A stretch of 64,000 nt of DNA, taken from assembly GCF_900186835.1 (NCBI RefSeq), contig NZ_LT906448.1, positions 310,001 to 374,000 of the forward strand, in the 5' to 3' direction. The DNA is from Pasteurella dagmatis (lineage in GTDB: Bacteria; Pseudomonadota; Gammaproteobacteria; Enterobacterales; Pasteurellaceae). This document shows positions 27,410-38,475 of the stretch, one piece after another. Below the pieces are notes generated by a model. It was not told the origin of the DNA and searched no databases. It saw only the letters and a list, made by a program, of their open reading frames with translations. Both the position numbers and the translations under genes were made by a program. The stretch's first letter is position 1, and each line of letters begins with the position of its first letter.

Positions 27410-28083
27410 TTGTTTTCCAATAGTTGTAAAATTTTTTCTGCCGCTGCTTGTTCTGCTTTACGACGGCTTGCACCAATACCAATAAAAGTGCGGTCAATAT
27501 TTTTTACATAACATTCAACGGTAAAAGTTTGGCAATGGGCTTCCCCTTTGATATCAACTACATTGTAGTTAGGAAGTGGTAAGCGTTTGCCTTGCAAATA
27601 TTCTTGTAAACGAGTTTTAGGATCTTTTTGGTTATCGCCTGGCTTAATTTCTTCTAATAAGCTTTTATACCAATTGCAAACTATTTTGCTCGTTTTCGGT
27701 AAGTTGCTATCGAGCGATATCGCCCCAATAATCGCCTCTACGCAGTCTGCTAAAATAGATTCGCGACGAAAACCACCGCTCTTTAATTCACCTGGTCCTA
27801 GCGATAAATAATCACCAAGTTCAAATTTTCTGGCTAAAATGGCGAGAGTAGGTTCACGCACTAATGTTGCACGCATACGACTCAATTCACCTTCATTGCA
27901 TTTTGGGAATTGATGGTACAAAGCTTCTGCGATGGTCAGATTTAAAATCGCATCGCCTAAAAACTCTAGGCGCTCATTATGATTTATAGAGGCACTGCGG
28001 TGTGTAAGTGCCTGTTCTAACAAAGAAACTTGGTTAAATGAATAACCAAGTTTTCGTTGTAGGCGTTCTAAATTTTTATTCAT
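27406..28083 (-). CDS. rnc: Ribonuclease III
   Basis: The 225-residue protein has the RNase III signature [11 protein letters not shown] near residue 37 and a second catalytic stretch [11 protein letters not shown]-terminal double-stranded RNA-binding domain (about 155-224) ends in [15 protein letters not shown]. It cleaves double-stranded RNA during rRNA maturation and mRNA turnover. It overlaps era by 4 bp and lies 6 bp after lepB. An uptake sequence lies inside the gene. Confidence 0.97.
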   Translation of the reverse strand: MNKNLERLQRKLGYSFNQVSLLEQALTHRSASINHNERLEFLGDAILNLTIAEALYHQFPKCNEGELSRMRATLVREPTLAILARKFELGDYLSLGPGELKSGGFRRESILADCVEAIIGAISLDSNLPKTSKIVCNWYKSLLEEIKPGDNQKDPKTRLQEYLQGKRLPLPNYNVVDIKGEAHCQTFTVECYVKNIDRTFIGIGASRRKAEQAAAEKILQLLENK

Positions 28084-28089
28084 TAATAA

Positions 28090-29112
28090 CTACTTAATTT
28101 CAGTAAATAGTCGATCAAAGCGAATTCCTGTTGGCCATTGATCTTGCTGTTTGTCTAAACTTAACCAAATATAAGTCGCTTTACCAACAATATTTTTCTC
28201 AGGTACAAATCCCCAGAAACGACTGTCTTCACTATTATTTCGGTTATCACCCATTACAAAATATTCGCCTTCAGGGACAACCCATTCAGTCACATAATTA
28301 TTTTGCGAGCGATATGCTTTGTAGCGGAAACCTTCCGAAATTGGTTCTGGATACCAATGAATTTTGTGTGAAATATCGCCTGTTTCCGTGGATTCTAATG
28401 GCGAAGGTCCGTATAAATATTCACCTTTATGATCACGTCCTACTAGGAATCTAAATTCATGATTTTCTGTGGGGTCAGTATAGCTAAAGTCTTTTTGTAC
28501 GCAGTTTTCTGTACACTCTTTGCCATCTTTGCCATAAATAATGCTTAATCGGCGAGTGTATTCGTTGTAGTAGATTTTATCACCTGGTGCACCGACAACA
28601 CGTTTGATGTAATCTACATTTGGCTGAGTAGGTGCTTTAAAGACTACTATATCACCACGTTCAGGTTTACCAGTTTCAATAATAGTATTCTGGAATACAG
28701 GATCTTTAATGCCGTAAGCATATTTTTTCACGATGAGGAAATCACCAATACGCAATGTTGGCTCCATAGATGGTGAAGGAATCTGGAACGGCTCAAATAA
28801 AAATGAACGTAAGATCAAAACAAAAGCTAAGACAGGGAATAGAGAAGATAAAAACTCTGAACCTTCAGAAATTGGTTCGATTTGAGCTTTTTCTTCTGCA
28901 GTTAGTGTTTTGCCAGATCGTTGTTCTGTTCGTGTAATTTGCCTTGCTCGTTTTGGCAAGATAGAAAAACGGTGGTAGCACCATAATGCACCAGAAACTG
29001 CGGTTAAAATTATCAATAAAATTGAAAATGTGTTTGGTAGTGCAAAATAGTCCAGCACTTTCCACAATCCAAAACAAACTACCAATAAGATGACGAGGAA
29101 TACGTTCGACAT
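28090..29112 (-). CDS. lepB: Signal peptidase I LepB
   Basis: The 340-residue inner-membrane protease has two N-terminal membrane segments (about 1-25 and 30-50) and a periplasmic catalytic domain. The nucleophile serine lies in PFQIPSPSMEPTL and the general base lysine in VDYIKRVVGAPGDKI. The GDNRNNSEDSRFWG box is also present. It removes Sec and Tat signal peptides, including those predicted here for FbpA, IbpB, the esterase autotransporter and AphA. It lies between lepA and rnc. Confidence 0.97.
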   Translation of the reverse strand: MSNVFLVILLVVCFGLWKVLDYFALPNTFSILLIILTAVSGALWCYHRFSILPKRARQITRTEQRSGKTLTAEEKAQIEPISEGSEFLSSLFPVLAFVLILRSFLFEPFQIPSPSMEPTLRIGDFLIVKKYAYGIKDPVFQNTIIETGKPERGDIVVFKAPTQPNVDYIKRVVGAPGDKIYYNEYTRRLSIIYGKDGKECTENCVQKDFSYTDPTENHEFRFLVGRDHKGEYLYGPSPLESTETGDISHKIHWYPEPISEGFRYKAYRSQNNYVTEWVVPEGEYFVMGDNRNNSEDSRFWGFVPEKNIVGKATYIWLSLDKQQDQWPTGIRFDRLFTEIK

Positions 29113-29122
29113 AATGTGTTCC

Positions 29123-30919
29123 TTATTTATCCTTACCTACGTGTAAAATCGCTAGGAAAGCCTCTTGTGGTACTTCAACGTTACCCAAAGACTTCATACG
29201 TTTTTTACCTTCCTTCTGTTTTTGTAATAGTTTTTTCTTACGGCTTACATCACCACCATAACATTTTGCTAATACGTTCTTACGTAATTGTTTTACGGTC
29301 GAACGAGCAATAATGTGGTTACCAATTGCTGCTTGAATTGCGATATCGAATTGTTGACGTGGAATTAATTCACGCATTTTTTCTACTAACTCGCGACCGC
29401 GGTAAGGAGCATTGTCCTTGTGAACAATCAACGCAAGGGCATCAACACGCTCTCCGTTAATCATAATATCAACACGCACCATATCTGCAGCTTGGAAACG
29501 TTTGAAACCATAATCTAGTGAAGCATAGCCACGAGAGGTCGATTTTAAGCGATCGAAGAAATCTAAGACTACTTCCCCCATTGGAATTTCATAAGTTAAC
29601 GCTACTTGGTTACCGTGATAGACCATATTAGTTTGTACACCGCGCTTTTCCACGCAAAGAGTAATCACATTACCTAAATAGGTTTGAGGCAATAACATAT
29701 TACATTCTGCAATTGGTTCACGAATTTCTGCAATATTATTTAATGGTGGAAGTTTTGAAGGGCTATCCACATAAATCACCTCACCATCGGTTTTTTCTAC
29801 TTCGTAAACTACTGTTGGAGCTGTAGTAATCAAGTCAAGATCGTATTCACGTTCTAAACGCTCTTGGATGATCTCCATATGTAATAGACCCAAGAAGCCA
29901 CAACGGAAACCGAAGCCAAGTGCGGTTGAGTTTTCTGGCTCATAGAATAATGATGCATCGTTAAGGCTCAATTTGCCTAATGCATCACGGAAAGCCTCAT
30001 AATCATCAGAGCTGATAGGGAATAAGCCTGCATAAACCTGTGGTTTAACTTTTTTAAAGCCTGGTAATACAGAAGATGCTGGGTTGTTGTGTAATGTAAG
30101 CGTATCACCTACTGGTGCGCCTAAAATATCCTTAATAGCACAAACAACCCAACCTACTTCACCGCAGTTTAATACAGTGGTATCTACTTGTTTTGGTGTG
30201 AAAATACCAAGACGATCAACGTTGTAAGATTGTCCTGTCGACATTACTTTGATCTTATCTCCTTTGCGTAATGTACCATTTTTGATGCGTACTAAAGACA
30301 CAACACCCAAGTAGTTGTCAAACCAAGAGTCAATAATTAGTGCTTGTAATGGTGCATTTGGGTCACCTTCAGGTGCTGGAATTTTATGGACGATTTCTTC
30401 TAATACATCCTCAATTCCAAGCCCCGTTTTTGCTGAACAGCGAACTGCTTCCATCGCATCAATACCGACAATATCTTCGATTTCTTCGGCAACACGCTCA
30501 GGATCTGCAGCCGGCAAGTCAATTTTGTTTAAAATAGGCACCACTTCTAGATTCATTTCGATTGCAGTATAGCAGTTAGCAAGGGTTTGAGCTTCTACAC
30601 CTTGTCCTGCATCGACAACTAATAATGCTCCTTCACAAGCCGCTAATGAACGAGATACCTCATAAGAGAAGTCAACGTGTCCTGGCGTATCAATGAAGTT
30701 TAATTGATAAGTTTCGCCATCTTTTGCTATGTAGTTTAAAGTTACGCTTTGTGCTTTAATTGTGATACCGCGCTCACGCTCAAGATCCATCGAGTCAAGC
30801 ACTTGTGCTTCCATCTCTCGATCAGATAAACCACCACAAGTTTGAATTAAACGGTCTGATAATGTGGATTTACCGTGGTCAATGTGTGCAATAATAGAAA
30901 AGTTACGTATATTCTTCAT
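29123..30919 (-). CDS. lepA: Elongation factor 4 (LepA)
   Basis: The 598-residue translational GTPase starts [20 protein letters not shown], with DTPGHVDF and NKIDLP as further G motifs. The LepA-specific C-terminal domain, rich in lysine, ends the protein. LepA acts on ribosomes during initiation and elongation under stress. It heads the lepA-lepB-rnc-era operon. A perfect uptake sequence is embedded in the gene at 29918. Confidence 0.97.
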   Translation of the reverse strand: MKNIRNFSIIAHIDHGKSTLSDRLIQTCGGLSDREMEAQVLDSMDLERERGITIKAQSVTLNYIAKDGETYQLNFIDTPGHVDFSYEVSRSLAACEGALLVVDAGQGVEAQTLANCYTAIEMNLEVVPILNKIDLPAADPERVAEEIEDIVGIDAMEAVRCSAKTGLGIEDVLEEIVHKIPAPEGDPNAPLQALIIDSWFDNYLGVVSLVRIKNGTLRKGDKIKVMSTGQSYNVDRLGIFTPKQVDTTVLNCGEVGWVVCAIKDILGAPVGDTLTLHNNPASSVLPGFKKVKPQVYAGLFPISSDDYEAFRDALGKLSLNDASLFYEPENSTALGFGFRCGFLGLLHMEIIQERLEREYDLDLITTAPTVVYEVEKTDGEVIYVDSPSKLPPLNNIAEIREPIAECNMLLPQTYLGNVITLCVEKRGVQTNMVYHGNQVALTYEIPMGEVVLDFFDRLKSTSRGYASLDYGFKRFQAADMVRVDIMINGERVDALALIVHKDNAPYRGRELVEKMRELIPRQQFDIAIQAAIGNHIIARSTVKQLRKNVLAKCYGGDVSRKKKLLQKQKEGKKRMKSLGNVEVPQEAFLAILHVGKDK

Positions 30920-31009
30920 ATTAAAAAATCAATTTATGTATAAAAATTCGATAAAGTTAAACTGGAAGATTCTACCTGAATATTATGTTATTCGCTAGTA
31001 ATAGCTGAG

Positions 31010-31018
31010 AAGTGCGGT
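31010..31018 (+). repeat. DNA uptake sequence upstream of lepA
   Basis: A perfect AAGTGCGGT lies in the lepA-grcA gap, 91 bp before the lepA start. The remaining 210-bp gap shows only an AT-rich promoter region and the grcA terminator. Confidence 0.9.
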
Positions 31019-31070
31019 CAAATATTATGAAATTTTTTCTAAGGCAGGAGATTTAAGAGTAAGCTTATAT

Positions 31071-31102
31071 AAAAAAGCGCTCCACCTAAAAGGTAAGAGC
31101 GC
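31071..31102 (-). terminator. Terminator of grcA
   Basis: On the reverse strand GCGCTC / GAGCGC, extended by ACCT / AGGT across a small bulge, is followed by a T run. It lies 28 bp after the grcA stop. Confidence 0.75.
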
Positions 31103-31129
31103 GATCCTTAATGGAAAGGAAATGAAAAA

Positions 31130-31513
31130 TTATAAACTTTCAGTGAAAGTACGTGTGATTACATCACGTTGTTGTTCTGGTGTTAATGAGTTGAAACGTA
31201 CAGCATAACCAGAAACACGAATTGTTAATTGTGGATATTTTTCTGGGTTGTTTACAGCATCTTCTAATGTTTCACGACGCAATACGTTCACGTTTAAGTG
31301 TTGACCACCTTCAACTTTTACAGTTGGAGCAACGTCAACTGGTAATTCACGATACTCGATTTGACCTAATTCACTTACTGCAACGATTTGATCTTCAGTG
31401 AATTCGCCTTTTGCACATAAACAACGTGCTTCACCTTTTTCGCTATCTAATAACCAGAATGAGTTGAGTAAGTTGTCATTAGCTGCTTGAGTAATTTGAA
31501 TACCTTTAATCAT
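31130..31513 (-). CDS. grcA: Autonomous glycyl radical cofactor GrcA
   Basis: The 127-residue protein resembles the C-terminal glycyl-radical domain of pyruvate formate-lyase. Its tail [20 protein letters not shown] is almost the same as that of PflB in this window (41-42 kb). GrcA can replace the damaged C-terminus of oxygen-cleaved PflB, and PflA installs the radical on the conserved glycine. It is single-gene, divergent from ung, with a perfect FNR box upstream, matching anaerobic induction. Confidence 0.95.
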   Translation of the reverse strand: MIKGIQITQAANDNLLNSFWLLDSEKGEARCLCAKGEFTEDQIVAVSELGQIEYRELPVDVAPTVKVEGGQHLNVNVLRRETLEDAVNNPEKYPQLTIRVSGYAVRFNSLTPEQQRDVITRTFTESL

Positions 31514-31638
31514 TGTATGCCTCCTAATTTGGCGATTTGTTAATCAGTTTAAATTGTACAGAATTTTATCAAAAATTTTGATGATTTCAAATTCTTTTGA
31601 CATAGACCAAGGTGTTTTTCTCAGTTAATTTTCAAAAT

Positions 31639-31652
31639 TTGATGTAAATCAA
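31639..31652. promoter_or_regulatory. Perfect FNR box between grcA and ung
   Basis: TTGATGTAAATCAA is a perfect match to the FNR consensus TTGAT-N4-ATCAA. It is centred 132 bp upstream of the grcA start. Activation of grcA without oxygen is the expected role. Confidence 0.8.
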
Positions 31653-31800
31653 ATTTATTTGTTAAGTATATGATTTGAATTAGTTTTTATTTAACAAAAT
31701 TTAAACATATATTTAACATTTGGGTGATAAAGCGCTCAATCTAGCTATCAATTTTGTGATAGGTTATTTATAATCTGCATTTCAGCTAGGGGAGAATAAA

Positions 31801-32469
31801 ATGAAAACGTGGAAAGATGTGATTGGGATAGAAAAGGAACAACCTTATTTTAAACATATTCTAGAACAAATTCATCAAGCACGATCCTCTGGAATAGTCG
31901 TATATCCACCAGCAAGTGAAGTATTTAGTGCTTTCCAACTGACTGAATTTTATCAAGTTAAAGTAGTCATTTTAGGTCAAGATCCTTATCATGGAGCAAA
32001 TCAAGCACATGGATTAGCCTTTTCTGTTAAACCAGGTATTCAACCACCGCCTTCTCTAATGAATATGTATAAAGAATTAACCCAAGATATTGAAGGTTTT
32101 CAAATACCAAATCACGGCTATTTAGTCCCTTGGGCTGAGCAAGGGGTTTTAATGCTTAACACCGTGTTAACGGTTGAACAAGGTAAAGCGCATTCACACG
32201 CTAATTTTGGTTGGGAAATTTTTACGGATAAAGTGATTGCTGCATTGAATGAGCAACGTGAGAAAATTGTATTTTTATTATGGGGCAGTCATGCACAGAA
32301 AAAAGGGCAATTTATTGATCGCAATAAACATTTTGTGTTGACAGCCCCCCACCCATCACCATTATCAGCACATCGTGGTTTTTTAGGCTGCCGCCATTTT
32401 TCAAAAGCCAATCAATACCTTGTTGAGCAAGGTTTATCACCAATCCAGTGGCAATTAGCCTCGATTTAA
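31801..32469 (+). CDS. ung: Uracil-DNA glycosylase
   Basis: The 222-residue family 1 enzyme carries GQDPYHG (catalytic aspartate), LLWGSHAQ and [10 protein letters not shown], the diagnostic UNG motifs. It removes uracil from DNA in base excision repair. An AGGGGAG ribosome site precedes the ATG. The downstream yaaA start is 14 bp after the stop, so the two genes are probably co-transcribed. Confidence 0.97.
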   Translation: MKTWKDVIGIEKEQPYFKHILEQIHQARSSGIVVYPPASEVFSAFQLTEFYQVKVVILGQDPYHGANQAHGLAFSVKPGIQPPPSLMNMYKELTQDIEGFQIPNHGYLVPWAEQGVLMLNTVLTVEQGKAHSHANFGWEIFTDKVIAALNEQREKIVFLLWGSHAQKKGQFIDRNKHFVLTAPHPSPLSAHRGFLGCRHFSKANQYLVEQGLSPIQWQLASI

Positions 32470-32483
32470 TAGGGAAAAAGATT

Positions 32484-33260
32484 ATGTTAGCGATTATTTC
32501 ACCTGCAAAAACCTTAGATTTTGAAAGTGTGGTACCAAAATTTGAATTTTCTCAACCGCACTTAACGGATTATAGTGAACAATTAATTGAGGTTTGTCGC
32601 AAGCTTTCACCAGTAGATATTGGCTCTTTAATGTCAATTAGCGATAAGCTTGCAGGATTGAATTTTGTACGATTTGCAGAATGGCAAAAACCGCATAATG
32701 AGCAAAACTCACGCGCTGCAATTTATGCTTTTAAAGGTGATGTTTACACTGGATTAGAAGTTGAGACTTTATCTGAAGAAGATGTGCTTTTTGCACAACA
32801 GCATTTGCGTATACTTTCAGGTTTATATGGTTTGCTCAAACCATTAGATTTTATGCAACCCTATCGCCTTGAAATGGGAACAAAATTAACTAACCCAAAA
32901 GGCAAAGATCTTTATGCTTTTTGGGACAACGTGATTACTAACTCCTTGCAGCAAGCCATTGATGAACAAGATGATAATATATTAGTGAACTTAGCTTCTG
33001 ACGAATATTATAAATCAGTTAAAGAAAACCAATTAAATGCGACTATTATTAAGCCTGTCTTTTTAGATAATAAAAATGGCAAATATAAAGTAATTAGCTT
33101 TTATGCGAAAAAAGCGCGAGGTTTAATGTGTCGCTATATTATTCAAAATCGTTTAACTAATGCTGAGCAGTTACAGGATTTTGATTTGGGTGGTTATTGG
33201 TTTGATGCAACAAGTTCAACTGCAACAGAATTCATATTTAAACGTGATTTGGCGGAATAA
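32484..33260 (+). CDS. yaaA: Peroxide stress protein YaaA (UPF0246/DUF328)
   Basis: The 258-residue protein begins [15 protein letters not shown], the typical family N-terminus, and contains YSGLYGLL-type and [10 protein letters not shown] segments seen in the family. In E. coli YaaA lowers free iron and protects from hydrogen peroxide. The ATG at 32484 is chosen over upstream in-frame codons because an AGGGAAAAAG site precedes it and family proteins start there. An uptake sequence lies inside the gene. It lies 1 bp before the lipoprotein gene. Confidence 0.9.
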   Translation: MLAIISPAKTLDFESVVPKFEFSQPHLTDYSEQLIEVCRKLSPVDIGSLMSISDKLAGLNFVRFAEWQKPHNEQNSRAAIYAFKGDVYTGLEVETLSEEDVLFAQQHLRILSGLYGLLKPLDFMQPYRLEMGTKLTNPKGKDLYAFWDNVITNSLQQAIDEQDDNILVNLASDEYYKSVKENQLNATIIKPVFLDNKNGKYKVISFYAKKARGLMCRYIIQNRLTNAEQLQDFDLGGYWFDATSSTATEFIFKRDLAE

Positions 33261-33261
33261 T

Positions 33262-33828
33262 ATGAAAAAAAACACTTTTATTTTTACTGTATTTTTAACT
33301 TTATTGTTGAATGCTTGTGTATCACCACCAAAATTGTCTATACCAGAAAAAATTGAATATAAAAAACACACTTATTTTCTTACTGGTCAGCAAGATCTTG
33401 GCTCTATAGCACGTTTTTTCTATTTGGAGAAAAAAGATAGTTTAGAAACTTGGAAAAGTGCGGTGGAATTATTACACGATCGCAACTATATGCAGCAGAG
33501 TTTGGATGATCGTATTGCATTACGTAAACGCGTTTATAGCAATACAGGTGTGAAACATTTTAAGTTCCAACAAAAAAATGGTGATTTATATGCCTTTGTA
33601 ATTTATGAACCAACAGTTAAAAATAATGATTGGCAGGTGGATGTTGCAAAAGGCAAAAATATGCTGAATTGTGGCTTCGTGCAGTATCAGTATTCTTTGA
33701 AAGTACCGAAAACTAAAAAAATTCGTAATATGAGCAATGAAAAAGTAGTTCGTTACCTGAAAAAATATGTTGCAGAAAAAGAGCTTAAACAACTTCGCAA
33801 ACTTGATTGGGCTTGGGGTTGCCAATAA
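33262..33828 (+). CDS. Hypothetical lipoprotein
   Basis: The 188-residue protein begins with a lipoprotein signal MKKNTFIFTVFLTLLLNAC, with a lipobox (LLNAC, cysteine 19). The mature part has no domain I recognise. It is lysine-rich with several aromatic residues and an ending of DWAWGCQ. The ATG is 1 bp after the yaaA stop, and its stop overlaps the fieF start (TAATG), so it is translated with both. An uptake sequence lies in the coding region at 33456. The +2 residue after cysteine is serine, which would favour outer-membrane sorting. Confidence 0.75.
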   Translation: MKKNTFIFTVFLTLLLNACVSPPKLSIPEKIEYKKHTYFLTGQQDLGSIARFFYLEKKDSLETWKSAVELLHDRNYMQQSLDDRIALRKRVYSNTGVKHFKFQQKNGDLYAFVIYEPTVKNNDWQVDVAKGKNMLNCGFVQYQYSLKVPKTKKIRNMSNEKVVRYLKKYVAEKELKQLRKLDWAWGCQ

Positions 33829-34727
33829 TGGCTGATGTATATGCCGAACAGATTAAAAAGGCCTCTAATTTTGCAGTATTCACTGCACTGATGTTAGTTA
33901 GTATAAAAAGCTTTGCTTGGTGGCAAACAGGTGCGGTAACAATGTTAGCTTCTATTGTGGATTCCACTTTAGACTTATTTGCTTCATTGATGAACTTACT
34001 GATTCTACGCTTTTCTTTAATGCCTGCCGATGATAACCATTCTTTTGGACACGGAAAAGCAGAGCCTTTGGCTTCATTAGGACAAGGTATGTTTATTTCA
34101 GGTTCAGCAATTTTCTTACTATTACAGGGTATTCAGCGTTTGGATGAGCCCCAACCCTTAGAAAATACTGAAGTGGGTTTGTTGGTCACCTTATTTGCTA
34201 TTTTAGCTACTTGTATTTTGGTGTATTACCAAAGTAAAGTGATTGCTGAAACCAATAGCCCAGCAATAAAAGCAGATAGATTACATTATCAAACTGACTT
34301 GCTAATGAATATCGGTATTTTAATTTCTTTGATCTTAAGTATACACGGTTTTATTCTGGTTGATGCGATGGCCGCAGTGATTATTGCTGTTTATATTTTG
34401 GTTAGTGCAATAAAAATGTCTTTTGATGCAGTGCAATTATTATTGGATATTGCATTACCAGAAAATGAAATTGAGAAAATTGAGCAGATTATTTTGTCGG
34501 ATCCGCGTATTCTCGGTTTTCACGATTTGCGAACTAGACAATCGGGTGTAGTTAAATTTATTCAACTAGATTTAGAGCTTGATGATCACCTTTCTTTTTT
34601 AGAGGCTCACAACATTACAGAACATTTGGAAGAACGTTTACGAGCTGCCTTTGATAAGGTTGATATCGTAATTCATCATGAGCCTACCAGTGTGGTTCAA
34701 GCTGAAAAATTGGAAAATACGAACTAG
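33828..34727 (+). CDS. fieF: Cation efflux pump FieF
   Basis: The 299-residue cation diffusion facilitator has six predicted membrane segments and a C-terminal cytoplasmic domain. Metal-site residues are visible in SIVDSTLDLF (DxxxD) and in HYQTDLLMN (HxxxD). HSFGHGKAEPLASLGQ is the typical loop. FieF-type proteins export Fe2+ or Zn2+. The start overlaps the upstream lipoprotein stop by 1 bp. The stop codon is part of a terminator hairpin. Confidence 0.9.
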   Translation: MADVYAEQIKKASNFAVFTALMLVSIKSFAWWQTGAVTMLASIVDSTLDLFASLMNLLILRFSLMPADDNHSFGHGKAEPLASLGQGMFISGSAIFLLLQGIQRLDEPQPLENTEVGLLVTLFAILATCILVYYQSKVIAETNSPAIKADRLHYQTDLLMNIGILISLILSIHGFILVDAMAAVIIAVYILVSAIKMSFDAVQLLLDIALPENEIEKIEQIILSDPRILGFHDLRTRQSGVVKFIQLDLELDDHLSFLEAHNITEHLEERLRAAFDKVDIVIHHEPTSVVQAEKLENTN

Positions 34728-34749
34728 ATCAAATCCAGTTCGATTTTTA
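34720..34749 (+). terminator. Terminator overlapping the fieF stop codon
   Basis: CGAACT / AGTTCG, a mismatch, then GAT / ATC form a stem that contains the TAG stop, followed by ATTTTTAAT. It ends the ung-yaaA-lipoprotein-fieF unit. Confidence 0.65.
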
Positions 34750-34837
34750 ATAAAATTTGCTAGAGCAGAGCATTTGAATAGTGTAATCTTAGCGACGTTT
34801 TTCGATTCATTTTTTATTTTAAAGTAAGGTATAAGTT

Positions 34838-35803
34838 ATGATTAAAAAAATAGCAGTATTAACCAGTGGTGGTGATGCACCGGGAATGAATGCCGCAATT
34901 CGTGGCGTTGTGCGTACGGCCCTTTCTGAAGGTTTAGAAGTCTATGGTGTTTATGAAGGTTACTACGGCTTATATCACAATAAAATTAAACAACTTACCC
35001 GTTATAGCGTATCAGATATGATTAACCGAGGTGGTACTTTCTTAGGTTCCGCACGTTTCCCTGAATTTAAAGACCCTGCAGTACGTGCAAAATGTGCAGA
35101 AATTTTACGTTCTCATGGGATTGATGCATTAGTAGTTATCGGTGGTGATGGTTCATACATGGGCGCAAAATTATTAACTGAAGAACATGGTTTCCCTTGT
35201 GTGGGTATTCCAGGTACGATTGATAATGATGTTGCTGGTACTGATTATACTATTGGTTATCAAACTGCGCTTGAAACTGCTGTTGAAGCAATTGACCGTT
35301 TACGTGATACCTCAAGCTCACACCAACGAATTTCTATTGTGGAAATCATGGGACGCCATTGTAGTGATCTTGCTATTTCTGCGGGTATCGCAGGTGGTTG
35401 TGAATATATTGTAGCATCTGAAGTTGAGTTTAACCGTGAAGAATTAATTCAACAGATTGAGCGTAGTATTATCAAAGGCAAACGTCACGCAATTATCGCT
35501 ATTACCGAATTAATTTGTGATGTGAATGAGCTTGCACGAGAAATCGAAGCACGTGTAAAACACGAAACGCGCGCAACAGTTCTAGGGCATATTCAACGTG
35601 GTGGTACTCCTTGTGCATTTGACCGTATTTTAGGTTCTCGTATGGGGGTTTATGCAGTGGATCTTTTATTACAAGGTAAAGGCGGTTATTGTGTTGGTAT
35701 CCAAAACGAACAGCTTGTTCACCACGATATTATCGATGCGATCAACAATATGCGTCGTGAATTTAAAGCAGACTGGTTAGCACTTTCTAAACGTTTAGAT
35801 TAA
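34838..35803 (+). CDS. pfkA: ATP-dependent 6-phosphofructokinase
   Basis: The 321-residue enzyme carries [15 protein letters not shown] (ATP site), GGDGSYMGA and [16 protein letters not shown] (catalytic aspartate). It phosphorylates fructose 6-phosphate in glycolysis. It is a single gene with its own 5' region and a strong palindromic terminator downstream. Confidence 0.97.
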   Translation: MIKKIAVLTSGGDAPGMNAAIRGVVRTALSEGLEVYGVYEGYYGLYHNKIKQLTRYSVSDMINRGGTFLGSARFPEFKDPAVRAKCAEILRSHGIDALVVIGGDGSYMGAKLLTEEHGFPCVGIPGTIDNDVAGTDYTIGYQTALETAVEAIDRLRDTSSSHQRISIVEIMGRHCSDLAISAGIAGGCEYIVASEVEFNREELIQQIERSIIKGKRHAIIAITELICDVNELAREIEARVKHETRATVLGHIQRGGTPCAFDRILGSRMGVYAVDLLLQGKGGYCVGIQNEQLVHHDIIDAINNMRREFKADWLALSKRLD

Positions 35804-35822
35804 TTCAGTAAACCAAAAACAA

Positions 35823-35852
35823 AAAGAGCGGTGGAAATTTCCACCGTTTTTT
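35823..35852. terminator. Bidirectional terminator between pfkA and rlmC
   Basis: CGGTGGAAATTTCCACCG is a perfect palindrome flanked by A and T runs, between convergent genes. Confidence 0.88.
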
Positions 35853-35866
35853 ATGTCTTGAAAAAA

Positions 35867-37048
35867 CTATTTAGTTTTTCGTTCTAACAAGCAAAGTACT
35901 TCATAATGATGTGAGTGCGGGAACATATCAAACAATTGAATTTTTTGTAATTGATAGTCGGTCAATTCCGTTAAATCTTTCCCCATTGTTTCGGCATTGC
36001 AACTGGAATACAGAATAAAGTGCGGTGCTAATTTATTTAGAAATTGTGCCAATTCTGTGCCAATACCTCGACGAGGCGGATTTACAATCACTAAATCCGG
36101 TGTTTTGCTTTGTTCAAACGCAAAATTCTTGGCATCAAGCGCTTGGAAACTCACATTTTTTAAGCTTAATTGCTGTGCAGATTGTGTTGCTGCTGCAATG
36201 GCTGAAGCTGAAATTTCAATCCCCGTTAATTCAATGTCTTTATTTGGATTTGTTTGCTGTAACACGGTTGCACAATGCAAACCAAAACCACCGACTCCAC
36301 AAAATAAATCCCAAAGGTGAGTAATTGGTAAATCTTTAATCCATTGTTGAGCTGTGCGATATAAACCTTCCGCTACTTTCGGATTGGTTTGGAAAAAACC
36401 TTGTGGACGAATAAAGAGTGGAATTTGGTTAAAGGACTCTGGCAATGTTTGTTGTTCTGTGAGGAAAATCTCTTTTTCCCCTTCTAAAATGGCAGCGTGT
36501 TGCGGTTGAATGTTTAAACTCACTACTTTCAATTGTGGCAATTTTGCCATTAAACCTGCAAATTCACGTTGAATTAACGGCAATTTGGTTTCTGAACGCA
36601 AGACAAAACGCAACATTAAACCACCGTCCATTTGACTTTCGGTCAATAGAATATATTTCAATTCCCCTTTTTGCTTTGTAATGTTGTAAGGTACTAAGCC
36701 TGCACGTGCGATAAAATCTTTTAACACCGAAAAAATCTGAGCGAAATGGGTAGGATAAAGCGGGCAATCTGTTAAATCAGTGATGCTTTGTGGGTGGCTC
36801 AAAATAGGGCGCTCCACCATTCCGCTTACTGCCATTTTGGCTTTATTACGAAATGCTTGTAATTCAGAGGCGTAAGGTGCTTCCCATTGCGTTTGGCTAC
36901 AATCAATATGCGCAAGCTGTTGTTTTAAATGCTGCTGTTTTTTGTCGAGCTGTGTTGCATAAGGGAAAGCTAACCATTGGCAAGACTGACAATGGCCCTG
37001 CTGATAATGTTGGCAAGGCAAGGCTAAAGGTAAATGAGTTGATGGCAT
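35867..37048 (-). CDS. rlmC: 23S rRNA (uracil-747-C5) methyltransferase RlmC
   Basis: The 393-residue SAM-dependent enzyme has an N-terminal iron-sulfur cysteine cluster ([14 protein letters not shown], plus TDCPLY). A Rossmann methyltransferase domain follows ([20 protein letters not shown] and YSSCNAETM with the catalytic cysteine). The short form without a TRAM domain and the length of about 390 favour RlmC over RlmD. It methylates U747 of 23S rRNA. It lies 2 bp upstream of nagZ's stop on the same strand, as the distal gene. An uptake sequence lies inside. Confidence 0.88.
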   Translation of the reverse strand: MPSTHLPLALPCQHYQQGHCQSCQWLAFPYATQLDKKQQHLKQQLAHIDCSQTQWEAPYASELQAFRNKAKMAVSGMVERPILSHPQSITDLTDCPLYPTHFAQIFSVLKDFIARAGLVPYNITKQKGELKYILLTESQMDGGLMLRFVLRSETKLPLIQREFAGLMAKLPQLKVVSLNIQPQHAAILEGEKEIFLTEQQTLPESFNQIPLFIRPQGFFQTNPKVAEGLYRTAQQWIKDLPITHLWDLFCGVGGFGLHCATVLQQTNPNKDIELTGIEISASAIAAATQSAQQLSLKNVSFQALDAKNFAFEQSKTPDLVIVNPPRRGIGTELAQFLNKLAPHFILYSSCNAETMGKDLTELTDYQLQKIQLFDMFPHSHHYEVLCLLERKTK

Positions 37049-37050
37049 AA

Positions 37051-38109
37051 TTAACAGTTATTTTTGGCTTTGTAGTCGAGCCAATCTTGTTGAAGTGCGG
37101 TCAATTTTTTCTGATTTTCTAACCAACGTGAAGTTGCCTCAAGTTCAGACCAACGAATTGATTTACGTTTGAATAATTGGTGTAAACGTTGCTGGCGCAA
37201 TTCAAAGTGCGGTTGTTTTTCTTGAAGTTTGAGATTATCTAATACTTGAATTACACCTTCACGTTCATTACAAAGGAGAAGTAAGTCACAACCCGCATCT
37301 AAAGATTGCTCACAACGCTGCACAAAATTACCCATAAAGCCAGCACCTTTCATTCCTAAATCATCAGAGAAAATTGCACCGTTGAAGCCGAGTTGTTGGC
37401 GCAAAACTGAATTTAACCAATAAGTTGAGCCACTTGCAGGTTGTAGATCGCATTGTGTATAAACTACGTGTGCAGGCATAATCGCATCAAGCTGTTTTTG
37501 CTGAATAAGTTTTTGAAATGGTAGAATATCTTGTTCAAAAATTGTTTTTTGGGAACGTTCATCATAAGGTGTTTCTAAATGAGAATCAGCGAGCACGTGT
37601 CCGTGCCCCGGAAAGTGTTTACCTGTTGCTGACATTCCTACTTCATGCATTCCATCAATAAATGAAGAAGCAAGTGTGATTGTTTTATCTATTTGTGTAT
37701 GGAAGCTGCGATCACCAATGGCTTTGCATTGATGACCAAGATCTAAAACCGGCGCAAAGCTGAGGTCAATATCAAGAGCAGTCATTTCTACAGCCATTTG
37801 CCAGCCTGCTTGTTTTGCCATTTCTGTTTGCTGAATTGGGTCGTTTAACAATGTCGCAAATGCTTGCATTGCTGGCAATTGTGTAAAGCCTTCTCTAAAA
37901 CGTTGAACGCGTCCACCTTCTTGATCGACAGTGATTAATAACGGCTTTTTCACACGCTGACGAATATCACGCACAAGTGCCTGCATTTGTTCTCTATTAT
38001 GAAAATTGCGGGTGAATAGAATTAAGCCCGCAACAAGAGGGTGCTCTAATAATTCAACTTCTTCTTGGCTTAATTCTTTACCATCAAGATCGATCAATAA
38101 TGTGGACAT
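37051..38109 (-). CDS. nagZ: Beta-N-acetylglucosaminidase NagZ
   Basis: The glycoside hydrolase family 3 protein has [25 protein letters not shown] and [10 protein letters not shown] (catalytic aspartate nucleophile). NagZ removes GlcNAc from anhydromuropeptides in cell-wall recycling, working with AmpD (also in this window). I choose the ATG at 38109 (352 residues) over the GTG at 38115 because an AGG lies 6 nt before the ATG. Two uptake sequences lie near its 3' end. It follows hinT and the ycfL-like gene as in E. coli, but without lpoB and thiK. Confidence 0.93.
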   Translation of the reverse strand: MSTLLIDLDGKELSQEEVELLEHPLVAGLILFTRNFHNREQMQALVRDIRQRVKKPLLITVDQEGGRVQRFREGFTQLPAMQAFATLLNDPIQQTEMAKQAGWQMAVEMTALDIDLSFAPVLDLGHQCKAIGDRSFHTQIDKTITLASSFIDGMHEVGMSATGKHFPGHGHVLADSHLETPYDERSQKTIFEQDILPFQKLIQQKQLDAIMPAHVVYTQCDLQPASGSTYWLNSVLRQQLGFNGAIFSDDLGMKGAGFMGNFVQRCEQSLDAGCDLLLLCNEREGVIQVLDNLKLQEKQPHFELRQQRLHQLFKRKSIRWSELEATSRWLENQKKLTALQQDWLDYKAKNNC

Positions 38110-38115
38110 AAACAC

Positions 38116-38475
38116 CTATTTTAAACGAATGTATAAGCGGTAGTTTTGGCTTTCTGCTGTTGGTTTAGTTAAAGGAATGGTATATTGTTCATTAGCTTGT
38201 AACATCAATGAATATTTTTGTTCAGAAAGGAACGAATGTTGTTGTGTTACGCCTAATTTGTCATACCAAAATAATTGATAATCAATATTGATGTTATGAT
38301 CGGTTTTGTTTTTTATCCAAGCTGAATTGGTTGTTATTTCTGCTTCTATGACAGCATTAGCATCAGCTTCAATATTTAAAATTGGCTGATGGGTATGCAC
38401 TAAGCTTGCTGGCTGATTTGAACCACAGCCAACAAGTAGAGTAATTGAAAATAAAAGTGCGGTAAATTTTTTCAT
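38116..38475 (-). CDS. ycfL: YcfL-family lipoprotein (DUF1425)
   Basis: The 119-residue protein has a lipoprotein signal [17 protein letters not shown] (lipobox LVGC, cysteine 17) and a small domain with the YDKLGV and YRLYIRL pattern of YcfL. Its function is unknown. Its ATG overlaps the hinT stop by 1 bp, and it lies directly before nagZ, matching the E. coli hinT-ycfL block. The symbol rests on synteny and weak sequence features. An uptake sequence lies inside the signal peptide region. Confidence 0.75.
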   Translation of the reverse strand: MKKFTALLFSITLLVGCGSNQPASLVHTHQPILNIEADANAVIEAEITTNSAWIKNKTDHNINIDYQLFWYDKLGVTQQHSFLSEQKYSLMLQANEQYTIPLTKPTAESQNYRLYIRLK

